Assembly (NCBI GenBank): GCA_028680875.1
Contig: JAQUJQ010000087.1
Location: forward strand, 1-6,686
Direction: 5' to 3'
Length of the DNA stretch: 6,686 nucleotides
DNA from: Eubacteriales bacterium
GTDB taxonomy: Bacteria > Bacillota > Clostridia > Peptostreptococcales > Anaerovoracaceae
The stretch's first letter is position 1. Each line of letters starts with the position of its first letter. Under the pieces are notes generated by a model. The model was not told the origin of the DNA. It saw only the letters and a list, made by a program, of their open reading frames with translations, and searched no databases. Of the stretch, positions 1 to 6,686 are shown in pieces. A program made the position numbers and the translations under genes.

Positions 1-1
1 C

Positions 2-346
2 TACGCAAAACTTATCTGGGATAATCGCATCCTTTCAGTACCTTCAGCTATTATTTCCATGTCCTTAAGCAAGGAGAAAAAGGAAGTTGAAGAAATCGTT
101 GTGTCCACCTTCGGCATCCTAATAGGCGGCAACAAAATCTACAAATGGGGCTTGAATGGAGTCCATGGAGTGCGCCTGAAGACAATTGAACTTAACCGGT
201 CGTGGATATTTCTAAACTTTGGCGATGATGATGAAAACATGCAGGTAGAGCTTTTACATGGCATGGTTGACATAAAGGAGGTGATGGAAATACAACAAAA
301 GTTTTGGCGAGAAACTGGTATTGAATCAGTTGTTAGGGGCTGGTAG
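2..346 (+). CDS. 3' end of a hypothetical protein gene (5' end outside the window)
   Basis: The reading frame is open from position 2 to the TAG at 344-346, with no stop before the first ATG at 59. That ATG has no purine-rich ribosome binding site upstream (the preceding bases are pyrimidine-rich, CTATTATTTCC). The 19 codons before it read as plausible protein (YAKLIWDNRILSVPSAIIS). I therefore read the ATG as an internal methionine and the gene as truncated by the window edge. The visible 114 residues suggest several beta strands (for example IVVSTFGILIGG, WIFLNFGDDD, MQVELLHGMV) followed by an amphipathic C-terminal helix (DIKEVMEIQQKFWRETGI). This strands-then-helix order would fit a small PH-like fold, but that is a guess from pattern only. 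No signal peptide, membrane segment or catalytic motif is visible in this part. It ends 47 nt before the next gene on the same strand, so co-transcription is possible. Function is unknown. Confidence 0.7.
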   Translation, partial: YAKLIWDNRILSVPSAIISMSLSKEKKEVEEIVVSTFGILIGGNKIYKWGLNGVHGVRLKTIELNRSWIFLNFGDDDENMQVELLHGMVDIKEVMEIQQKFWRETGIESVVRGW

Positions 347-349
347 ATT
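321..349 (+). promoter_or_regulatory. possible sigma-A-type promoter with extended -10
   Basis: TTGAAT at 321-326 (4 of 6 to TTGACA) is followed by a 17-bp spacer and TAGATT at 344-349 (4 of 6 to TATAAT). The TG at 341-342 gives a TGn extended -10. It overlaps the last codons and stop of the upstream gene and would start transcription about 35-40 nt before the large gene's start codon. The boxes are weak, so this is a candidate only; read-through from upstream is the alternative. Confidence 0.3.
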
Positions 350-377
350 ATATTTTTTAACTGTTCGGAGAAACAAT

Positions 378-388
378 AAAGGAGATGA
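378..388 (+). promoter_or_regulatory. ribosome binding site that decides the start of the large surface-protein gene
   Basis: AAAGGAGATGA matches the extended anti-Shine-Dalgarno complement TAAGGAGGTGA at 9 of 11 positions. It overlaps the ATG at 385, which would leave no spacing between the GGAG core (381-384) and that codon. The ATG at 394 lies 9 nt after the GGAG core, a normal distance. This favours 394 over 385 as the translation start. Confidence 0.8.
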
Positions 389-393
389 CAATT

Positions 394-492
394 ATGGGTA
401 TAAAACTTAGCAAAATACGAAAACAATTATCCATCCTAATAATCCTATGTATGCTGGCTTCATTACCAATTGTGACTGGGCCTGTTTTCGCA
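394..492 (+). other. Sec signal peptide coding segment
   Basis: Residues 1-33 have a basic N-region (K4, K7, R9, K10), a hydrophobic core (LSILIILCMLASLPIV, 12-27) and a probable signal peptidase I site after V31-F32-A33, giving a mature N-terminus of AEEE. Cleavage one residue later is also possible. Cys19 lies inside the core and is not in a lipobox. Confidence 0.9.
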
Positions 493-3400
493 GCGGAGGA
501 AGAAAGCGGGGTCAAAATAACCTGTGTACCAAGCATTCTCTGGGGAGGATATGGACGCTATGTGGAATACGAAATGGATGGAGTTAAATATCGTACGGAT
601 GAAGCTCCCAGTGCTGTAAACAGAGAGGCATGGAACCGGATGAGCGATGAAGACAGGCGAACGACCTACAAGACTCTATATACTGCTACAGCAAGAAAGG
701 CAGCTTTTGGAGAAAATGGATATGCCTATATAAAGCATTGGACCAATCAGAGCGGAGAGTGGTATGAGGCGAACAAAATCTGGAAAGAAAGAGTGGCAAA
801 ACGGACTTTTCCCGAATTGCAACCAATCTTCAATGCGGAGGTTTCTTTAAGTGATCTGTATTCCGACTATGATGACTTGAAAAATTATGTAATTCCGATC
901 AATATACCTACAAACAACTCAGACAGAAAAGCTTTTCAAGAGGCAAAGGATGCATTGGAACAACATTTTGCAATCGGTAAGGAGTACTATCAGAAAGCGG
1001 TGGATATGCGTGCTAAAAGTATAGGCACAGCCGTATCCTTTACCGTGGTTCAGTGTACTCAAATGCTCACCGATATGTTATTTGTACCCAGCGTAGTACA
1101 AGGAGCCACTGTTGCTACTTCCGGTATGATTGCCGATGTGACAAATGTACTGCTTCAGGTTGTTGGAGCCGACGGCGGCTCCCTTGTGGAGAAATTGGGC
1201 ATTGTCTTGGATGGGGGAACGGCTCATCTTACTGTGGGAGAACAAGTACATCTCTACGCTAGCTATATAAAAACCTATGCGAAATTGGCAGAGCATAGCA
1301 AGGCCGATATGGATACTAAAATGGGAGAGCTTAGAGCTGCACGTGATAACCTTAATAGTCTTTCGGAGACTCTATTAGCTGAGGAACAGGAAAAAACCAG
1401 TAAAAAAGAGGCGGAGCAGGCAATTTATGAACAAAGTATAGAAGAGACCTTTGTCACACCTGCTGCAATAGAGCCGGGAGAGGGCGATGATGTGTATATT
1501 ACCCTGGTATTTAAGTGGAAAACAGAGGCAGAGCTAAAAAAGGATCTTTTTAAGAATAATTTTGATCAGTGGCTGCAGGATAACAGTACTGAAGACAGCT
1601 TTGCGTATTCCAAGGCCTCGGAGTTGATTTTTGATGAGGTTATCGCACAGAAAAGTATTCTGGATCATGAAGTTACAGAAAAGGTCAATATAATATCCGA
1701 TATTTTTATGGAAGCATACAACAGTGCGAACGGTAAGATCGAAGCATCTGAATCAACTCTTAGTACTCTAAAGGATGAATTGAAAGATAAACTGCCGGAG
1801 GATTATAAATATAATGAAGCTGCTCTTTACAGGATACCTGTTGGAGGAAGCTTTTTCTATGGGACGGACTCTTTTAGGCCGGAACTTGAGAACTATTATG
1901 ATGGGCAACCATATGATAGCTTTTATGAACAGTTAGAGACACATATTTCAGATTGCAAGATAAAAGTAGAAGCAATGTTGAAAGATGTTGAATCACTGAA
2001 ATCTTCTTCGAAGGAATTATATAATAGTATAGAAATTGATGTACAGAATGTGATTTTTTACCTTAATCTGTTGGAAAGCTTGGAAGAAAACTATCTAAGC
2101 ATGTACAACAGTGTGGTTTGGGAGCTGCATAATGATCCCGATGGTGAAGATAAAAGCGTTAATTACAAGAATAATCCCTATTATATTAATCCCATTAACA
2201 GTGAGGCAGGAGAAGCTTATCGTATTAATGGTTTTTCGGAAGCGTTAACCGAAGCAAATCTACCGGAAGAAGTGTATGATCCAAAAGTTACAATTGATGA
2301 ATTCGCAGAAGCATTGACCATTACCAGACCAACAGACATATTTGATGAAGCATATACCATATATTTGGAGCTTTCAGATGTAAGTGAAATTCTTGCTAGG
2401 GCATATGACGACTGTGAATACAATGAGAAAGCTTTTCAAGATGGAAGAACAAGCTACTATGAAGAAATGGATAAATGGTTGGCAGAATATGAGACGGCAC
2501 AACAGAAAATGGCAAACGCCTTTGCAGAGATAAAAAATATTACGGATAGTTACAAGTCATTATGGGAGGGAACCTATTTCCGCGGTGCTTATGATATTTA
2601 TGGATATAATCCATATCTATATAATACCGAATTGGTTTCTCTTTCCGCCTTTGATATAGCGGGTTTGCGCACTTATATCAACAGCGGTGGAAACACAGCA
2701 ACCCTCTACAATAAGTTAACAGAAATTGAAAGAAAAGCTGAGATCTATGAAGTAGATACAAGAGAACTTATTGGTAAAATTGGTGCCTTGGATATTGAAA
2801 TGCAGCAGCTGAGAAATACTACACTATATAATTATGCAGAAAGTAAGGGGACGCTGGTTAAAACCTTTTATTCTTTGAGACAGGAATTTGGCTTAGACCA
2901 TAAATGGGACAATCTAACAAGAGACGCCGGGGATGCGCTTTACTATTTTAACATCTGCGATATCCCCCAAATTTGCGATATTCTAAAGGGAGAGACGGAT
3001 GACGTCCTGTTTTTACGAAACTCCATTAAGGAGATAAGGGGGTACCTTGATGCAGATACCGTGGATACTATCCCTGTTAGTAATCGCCTTTACGACATTT
3101 ATAAAAAAGCTACAGGCGTAAAGGATATTTATATGGGCAGTGCCTATGAAAATTATGGCCTTTTGACCGAAGAACAGCATACTAATCTGATGAATCTATA
3201 CGCCAATCCGTGGGATGGAGATGATATTTTAAATACGGTTAATTCTGTCAAACAAAAACACGAGGGAATCGATTATACCTATCCCCCTTCACAACATGAA
3301 GGAGTGGATGAATATACACCGGTTGGAGCCCCTACTTACACAGCTTCTGCTCCGGGAAGCATAGCTGTACAAACACCCATCTACCACCCTGTGGCTGTCA

Positions 3401-6400
3401 ATACAAGGAGCTTAAATGCAACCCTGTTTATCTATGATGATGAGTGGAATAAAGTTCAAACCTTGATTTTAACGGAAGATGAACTACAAGGAATTATAGA
3501 TACGGAAAGCGATATGGTGAAAATACCATTTGCGGATCTGGAAGACGGAAGGGAATACCGTTTGGACTGGAAGATTACCTATGGAACCGGCTTAACAGAT
3601 TACGAAGAGGGAGGTTATTACTTTACCTATACATCCCCTGTAGGAGTGTTTACAACAGTTGAACTGAATGAGGAAACCTATGATTCTGCAAATGTAACTG
3701 TTAATAATAATTCGGGAATCAATTTGAACGATCAGTATATATTCCTAAATGGTTACGATTATGAAGAAAATATTCTCATCTCTCTAATCAAGCCATTAGG
3801 GAATTTAAACAGTGGAGAAACGGTTTCCTGTGAATTCACATTTGATGAAGCTGTTTACTCGGCTGAAGCTTATGTAGCTGATGAGGGTGGACAAATGGAG
3901 GCTGTTCCGGTTCGTTTGGAAATTGAAGGAGGGGATAGCTTCGTTGAAGTTCCAAGCAGCTTTGCCGAAACCAACTCTTTGACATTTACTGCTACTGTAT
4001 ACGATCAGTACGGAGAGGTCTATGAAGGAGGAAGCATTGCCTGGAGCATTACACCTGAGATCGATGGAATAACCATTGATGATGGTGTTGTTACTGTAAC
4101 AAGCGCTGCAAGGGATGAGGCTATCGAGAGTGGCTTTTTACAATGTACTGTTACGGCCACATTGAGTGGTGAAGGAGTTTCCGGCTCTGCTAATGTCATA
4201 GTGAAACCGGGTAATGCAGTTGCCTCTCAGGTAAAGTTCAAGCGGGGTTCTCAAATCTTAACAGGAGGTGACACCGATGTTATTCCCATACCAAGTGATG
4301 AAGAATCCATCTATACATATTCGGCTGTATTAACTGATCAATATGGTGTGGAAATGGATTCGGACCCGGATGACTTTACATGGAGCACTACAGGTACAGT
4401 CAGTGGCGTTACAGTTAATAATAATCAGATTACGATTACAAAGGATGCCGAAACCGACAGTTTGAATCTCTCTGTAACTCATACGGAAAGTGGCTCCGCA
4501 TCAGAGATTACCATTAACATCGTTGATTTAAGCATCGATTGGAACGGGGTGGAAGAAAAAATCACAAGTACAGAGTATATCTACGGCGATAGAAACGATA
4601 AAGCTGGAGAGCTCGGGGGAGGTATTGCTACATGTGGCGATTTTAAATTTTCGGGAAGCTTCTCATATAAAGATCCTGATGCTATTCAAGATGCCGGAAA
4701 TCAAAAGATTACTGTAATCTTTACCGTATCTTCAGGAGATTATCAGGGATTGAGAATTGAGCGTGATGTAGAAATTACGGTTGCAAAGAGAGCGATTACA
4801 GTAACTGCGAACGATAAGAGTAAGGCATACGGCGAAGATAATCCCCCACTTACTTTTAGCCTTACTTCAGGGTCTCTTGTGGGAAGTGATACAACAAAGG
4901 ACCTGGGTATAACTCTCAGTTGCGAAGCTGGCACATCAGATTCTGCAGGAACAGCGGCAGCTATTACAGGTGTATCCGATAGTGTTAATTATGAGATAAC
5001 GGTTCAAGAGGGCAGATTGACAATAACTAAAGCTGCACTTACCGGCACCCTTTCAATAACCGGTTCGGCTGAAGCAGGAGAAACACTTGTAGCTGATTTC
5101 TTATCTGATGTAGATGCTTTGGACTACGATATTATCTGGATATCCGGAGGAAATCAAGTGGCTACTTCTTCGGAATATACCGTTTCGGATTCCGACAAAG
5201 GTAAAACATTAATAGCAAAGGCTGTCGGTAAAGGGAACTATGAAGGAGAGGTTTTATCCGATGCAATATCCATTCCTTCTGATGCTTCAGAACCTACTAA
5301 GCCGGGTAAAGGAGGCGGGAGTACGCCAATTGAACCACTGCCAGAACAGGAAGAAAAGGACATTGTAATTGAGACAACAACCGGCACAACTACAACTAGT
5401 GTAGTGGATAGAGAAAAACTGGAAAGCTACGTGGAGACGGCTGAAAAGGGTTCTGGAATCCTGATTCCTATATCAGAAAATAAGATAGCAACCGCCCAAC
5501 TTCCGTTAAACACCTTTGAAATCATGGCTGAAAAAGAAATGACCTTGACCATACTTAGCGGTCCTGTGGCTGTCGATGTTCCTTCTACCTCTATAGACAC
5601 CGATGCGATAAAAGGTCTTTTGGGTGCGGAAGGAAGCGATGCTGACATTTCTCTCTCAATTACTATAGCACAACCTTCTTCAGATGAAACGGCATCGTTG
5701 CATACTGCTGCAGAGTCGGAAGGTCTGGAAATGTTGGGTACCCCTGTTGTATTCAATATTACCGCCTCATATAACGGAGAAACTGTGGTAATTGCCAGTT
5801 TTAAGCAATATGTACAAAGAAGACTTGAGGTCAGTAAGGAGACTGCAGAAAATGTTACTACTGCCGTGGTCTTCGAAGCCGATAACACCTTCCGGCCTGT
5901 GCCGACTTCCGTATATTTGGAAGGAGGCAAGTATTATGTTATTGTGTCTACCCGGACAAATTCTACCTATGTACTTGTCAGCCAAAAGACTGCTTTTAAC
6001 GACACAGATGGAAAGTGGTATAAGGATATAGTAAAGGAAATGGCAGACAGACAAATTATCCGTGGCATTGGTAACAATGTTTTTGCCGGGGACAGAGGGA
6101 TCACCAGAGCGGAATTTGCAGCCATTATGATCCGTGCCTTAGGACTTCCCGCAAAAGGCACGTCCCAATTCTCTGATGTGGCGGCGGATAGTTGGTATAA
6201 TCAAGCTGTTGCGGCAGCTGCCCAGTACGGTATTGTGTCCGGAAAAGGCGATAATAGATTTGATCCATTGGCAAAAATCACTCGGGAAGAAGCAATGCAG
6301 ATAGTATTCAATGCATCAAAGCTTGTTCCTATTAATGGAGCCGAGGCGTCAGTTGATAATAAAGCTTATAGCGATTATGACGCAAAATCACAATGGGCCA

Positions 6401-6552
6401 CGGAAGCAGTTGATTTCAATTTAAATAACGGGTTGATCGTCGGATCAAACGGCAAAATTAACCCCAAGGCAAATATCACCCGTGGCGAGGCTGCCACAGT
6501 TATTTTAAAATTATTACAGAAAGCAAATTTGGTGAATGGCAGAACTGACTAA
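394..6552 (+). CDS. giant SLH-anchored cell-surface protein with helical N-terminal region and tandem Ig-like domains
   Basis: This is one uninterrupted gene for 2052 residues, using the ATG at 394 placed by the ribosome binding site; the in-frame ATG at 385 would add three residues. A Sec signal peptide (1-33) implies export. Residues 34-959 are mainly helical with coiled-coil-like stretches (about 290-350, 400-470, 505-575, 680-720 and 770-815) and a hydrophobic segment at 210-258; I recognise no family there. Residues 980-1627 are a chain of beta domains. A Gly/Pro linker (1628-1655) and a beta-rich pre-SLH domain (1656-1867) precede three SLH repeats (about 1868-1918, 1926-1977 and 1992-2046). 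SLH domains of this type bind pyruvylated secondary cell wall polymer, so the protein should sit non-covalently on the cell wall with its N-terminal part outward. No enzymatic motif is visible. Adhesin, S-layer-associated scaffold, or display stalk for an unknown effector are the likely roles; which one cannot be told from sequence. It is followed directly by a REPIN-like element. Confidence 0.95.
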   Translation: MGIKLSKIRKQLSILIILCMLASLPIVTGPVFAAEEESGVKITCVPSILWGGYGRYVEYEMDGVKYRTDEAPSAVNREAWNRMSDEDRRTTYKTLYTATARKAAFGENGYAYIKHWTNQSGEWYEANKIWKERVAKRTFPELQPIFNAEVSLSDLYSDYDDLKNYVIPINIPTNNSDRKAFQEAKDALEQHFAIGKEYYQKAVDMRAKSIGTAVSFTVVQCTQMLTDMLFVPSVVQGATVATSGMIADVTNVLLQVVGADGGSLVEKLGIVLDGGTAHLTVGEQVHLYASYIKTYAKLAEHSKADMDTKMGELRAARDNLNSLSETLLAEEQEKTSKKEAEQAIYEQSIEETFVTPAAIEPGEGDDVYITLVFKWKTEAELKKDLFKNNFDQWLQDNSTEDSFAYSKASELIFDEVIAQKSILDHEVTEKVNIISDIFMEAYNSANGKIEASESTLSTLKDELKDKLPEDYKYNEAALYRIPVGGSFFYGTDSFRPELENYYDGQPYDSFYEQLETHISDCKIKVEAMLKDVESLKSSSKELYNSIEIDVQNVIFYLNLLESLEENYLSMYNSVVWELHNDPDGEDKSVNYKNNPYYINPINSEAGEAYRINGFSEALTEANLPEEVYDPKVTIDEFAEALTITRPTDIFDEAYTIYLELSDVSEILARAYDDCEYNEKAFQDGRTSYYEEMDKWLAEYETAQQKMANAFAEIKNITDSYKSLWEGTYFRGAYDIYGYNPYLYNTELVSLSAFDIAGLRTYINSGGNTATLYNKLTEIERKAEIYEVDTRELIGKIGALDIEMQQLRNTTLYNYAESKGTLVKTFYSLRQEFGLDHKWDNLTRDAGDALYYFNICDIPQICDILKGETDDVLFLRNSIKEIRGYLDADTVDTIPVSNRLYDIYKKATGVKDIYMGSAYENYGLLTEEQHTNLMNLYANPWDGDDILNTVNSVKQKHEGIDYTYPPSQHEGVDEYTPVGAPTYTASAPGSIAVQTPIYHPVAVNTRSLNATLFIYDDEWNKVQTLILTEDELQGIIDTESDMVKIPFADLEDGREYRLDWKITYGTGLTDYEEGGYYFTYTSPVGVFTTVELNEETYDSANVTVNNNSGINLNDQYIFLNGYDYEENILISLIKPLGNLNSGETVSCEFTFDEAVYSAEAYVADEGGQMEAVPVRLEIEGGDSFVEVPSSFAETNSLTFTATVYDQYGEVYEGGSIAWSITPEIDGITIDDGVVTVTSAARDEAIESGFLQCTVTATLSGEGVSGSANVIVKPGNAVASQVKFKRGSQILTGGDTDVIPIPSDEESIYTYSAVLTDQYGVEMDSDPDDFTWSTTGTVSGVTVNNNQITITKDAETDSLNLSVTHTESGSASEITINIVDLSIDWNGVEEKITSTEYIYGDRNDKAGELGGGIATCGDFKFSGSFSYKDPDAIQDAGNQKITVIFTVSSGDYQGLRIERDVEITVAKRAITVTANDKSKAYGEDNPPLTFSLTSGSLVGSDTTKDLGITLSCEAGTSDSAGTAAAITGVSDSVNYEITVQEGRLTITKAALTGTLSITGSAEAGETLVADFLSDVDALDYDIIWISGGNQVATSSEYTVSDSDKGKTLIAKAVGKGNYEGEVLSDAISIPSDASEPTKPGKGGGSTPIEPLPEQEEKDIVIETTTGTTTTSVVDREKLESYVETAEKGSGILIPISENKIATAQLPLNTFEIMAEKEMTLTILSGPVAVDVPSTSIDTDAIKGLLGAEGSDADISLSITIAQPSSDETASLHTAAESEGLEMLGTPVVFNITASYNGETVVIASFKQYVQRRLEVSKETAENVTTAVVFEADNTFRPVPTSVYLEGGKYYVIVSTRTNSTYVLVSQKTAFNDTDGKWYKDIVKEMADRQIIRGIGNNVFAGDRGITRAEFAAIMIRALGLPAKGTSQFSDVAADSWYNQAVAAAAQYGIVSGKGDNRFDPLAKITREEAMQIVFNASKLVPINGAEASVDNKAYSDYDAKSQWATEAVDFNLNNGLIVGSNGKINPKANITRGEAATVILKLLQKANLVNGRTD
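493..3270 (+). other. unrecognised, mostly helical N-terminal region (residues 34-959)
   Basis: About 925 residues rich in Glu, Lys, Ala, Tyr and Asp with long runs that look helical or coiled-coil. The first part (about 40-110) is aromatic-rich (WGGYGRYVEY, HWTNQSGEWYE). A helix-like stretch at 177-209 leads into a hydrophobic, Gly/Ala/Val-rich stretch at 210-258, then further long helices from about 285 to 350. A short beta-like insert follows at about 365-377. Tyr/Asn/Pro-rich turns separate later helical blocks (NNPYYINP at 593-600, YNPYLYN at 738-744, YANPW at 936-940). I cannot assign a family; it is the probable functional head of the protein. Confidence 0.6.
3331..5274 (+). other. tandem Ig-like / FN3-like / MBG-like beta domains (residues 980-1627)
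   Basis: Six beta-rich units can be separated by eye: an FN3-like unit (980-1084, ending in a GYYFTY strand), a second beta unit (1085-1168), two bacterial Ig-like units (1169-1273 and 1274-1378), an MBG-like pair (1379-1463 and 1464-1547) and a last Ig-like unit (1548-1627). The two Ig-like units share the invasin/BIg-type core 'V.DQYG......W' (DQYG at 1204-1207 and 1315-1318). The MBG-like units carry the YG motif (1397-1398 and 1479-1480), the second with PPLTF at 1484-1488. The last unit has the D-I-I-W strand and the D-K-G-K-T-L motif common in secreted Bacillota proteins. Such arrays serve as rigid spacers or adhesive modules. Confidence 0.75.
5275..5994 (+). other. Gly/Pro linker and pre-SLH beta domain (residues 1628-1867)
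   Basis: Residues 1628-1655 are a low-complexity linker (KPGKGGGSTP, then an acidic stretch). Residues 1656-1867 resemble the beta-rich module commonly found just before the SLH repeats in Paenibacillus and clostridial surface proteins. Cues are the hydrophobic VVFNITASYNG strand, the FKQYVQRRLEV segment and the closing YYVIVSTRTNSTYVLVS strands leading straight into the first SLH. The specific role of this module is not known to me. Confidence 0.6.
5995..6534 (+). other. three SLH cell-wall-binding repeats
   Basis: SLH1 (about 1868-1918) opens FNDTDGKWYKD and carries ITRAE (T at 1904). SLH2 (1926-1977) opens FSDVAADSWY and carries ITREE (T at 1963). SLH3 (1992-2046) opens YSDYDAKSQW and carries ITRGE (T at 2029). 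The conserved T-R-x-E motif in all three is the part known to contact pyruvylated secondary cell wall polymer in SLH trimers. The protein ends only six residues after SLH3, the usual arrangement for a C-terminal anchor. Confidence 0.95.
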
Positions 6553-6571
6553 CGGTGTCGATAACGGTGTC
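6550..6571 (+). repeat. 10-bp direct repeat TAACGGTGTC, two copies
   Basis: TAACGGTGTC occurs at 6550-6559 and again at 6562-6571, a 12-bp period. The first copy contains the stop codon of the large gene; the second runs into the left palindrome of the inverted-repeat element. Confidence 0.8.
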
Positions 6572-6654
6572 AGACACTTAATACAACGACACAGTTAGAA
6601 AGCTAGCAATAGCAATGGTTCGAGAGGTACCCGTTGTAAAAGGTGCCGGACACC
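6566..6654. repeat. REPIN-like inverted-repeat element (paired REP palindromes)
   Basis: The left arm 6566-6589 and the reverse complement of the right arm 6631-6654 agree at 18 of 24 positions, plus one more as a G-U pair in RNA, around a 41-nt centre. Each arm also starts with its own small palindrome: GGTGTCAGACACT (6566-6578, 11-nt perfect core) and GGTGCCGGACACC (6642-6654, five of six pairs). Two short palindromes in opposite orientation make the layout of a REPIN, the non-autonomous element moved by RAYT (REP-associated tyrosine) transposases. No transposase is encoded here, so any mobilising enzyme would be elsewhere in the genome. It begins 13 nt after the stop codon and could fold in the mRNA 3' end, but it lacks a U-tract. 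Confidence 0.65.
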
Positions 6655-6657
6655 AAT

Positions 6658-6675
6658 CACAACGAACACAACGAA
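6658..6675 (+). repeat. tandem 9-bp repeat CACAACGAA x2
   Basis: CACAACGAA at 6658-6666 is repeated without a gap at 6667-6675. Its core ACAACGA also occurs in the left arm of the inverted-repeat element (6583-6589), so this may be a decayed part of the element family or the start of another copy beyond the window. Confidence 0.6.
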
Positions 6676-6686
6676 CCGAAAAGCAA

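Noticed and set aside
59..346. Complete 95-residue gene starting at the ATG at 59
   Set aside because: There is no ribosome binding site before this ATG and the frame is open to the window edge, so it is more likely the 3' part of a longer gene.
139..426. Antisense open frame across the first gene and the start of the large gene
   Set aside because: It spans two genes supported on the plus strand, and its translation is Cys/Phe/Ser-rich without any recognisable pattern.
448..450. Cys19 in the signal peptide as a lipoprotein lipobox
   Set aside because: The preceding residues (I-I-L) do not fit a lipobox, which needs a small residue before the Cys, and the hydrophobic core continues past it to a good signal peptidase I site at residue 33.
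5427..5930. Antisense open frame of 167 codons
   Set aside because: It lies wholly inside the well-supported surface-protein gene, in the region encoding the beta-rich pre-SLH domain, and its Ser/Thr/Val-rich translation shows no domain of its own; it reads as a shadow frame.
6642..6654. Intrinsic terminator formed by GGTGCCGGACACC
   Set aside because: The stem is only four uninterrupted pairs and is followed by AATCACAACG rather than a T-run. The longer pairing with the left arm explains this palindrome better.
6550..6675. CRISPR-like array from the short repeats after the gene
   Set aside because: Repeats are 9-10 bp, only two copies each, with no regular spacers; they do not fit a CRISPR array.

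Overview
This window looks like chromosomal DNA from a Gram-positive-type bacterium of the Bacillota (Clostridia or Paenibacillaceae-like). The reasons are the moderately AT-rich base composition, a strong Shine-Dalgarno site, a Sec signal peptide and, above all, a very large exported protein ending in three S-layer homology (SLH) domains. The genus cannot be resolved from the sequence alone.

Layout. (1) Positions 2-346 hold the 3' end of a gene that enters from the left edge. It is a small beta-rich protein with a C-terminal helix and no recognised function. (2) Positions 347-393 are a short intergenic gap with the ribosome binding site of the next gene. A possible promoter straddles the end of the first gene. 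(3) Positions 394-6552 are one uninterrupted gene for a 2052-residue cell-surface protein. In order it has a signal peptide, about 925 residues of mostly alpha-helical, unrecognised sequence with one hydrophobic stretch, then about 650 residues of tandem Ig-like/FN3-like/MBG-like beta domains, a Gly/Pro linker, a beta-rich pre-SLH domain and three SLH repeats. (4) Positions 6553-6686 are non-coding. They hold an 89-bp inverted-repeat element whose two ends are each small palindromes of the GGTGTCAGACAC type. This is the layout of a REPIN (paired REP sequences mobilised by RAYT transposases), and it is flanked by short direct repeats.

Interpretation. The large protein is built like a cell-wall-anchored stalk: the SLH domains bind the secondary cell wall polymer, the Ig-like domains act as spacer or adhesive modules, and the novel helical region is displayed furthest from the wall. 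The upstream gene may or may not be co-transcribed with it. The two most unusual things in the window are the unrecognised helical head with its hydrophobic segment and the REPIN-like element directly after the stop codon.
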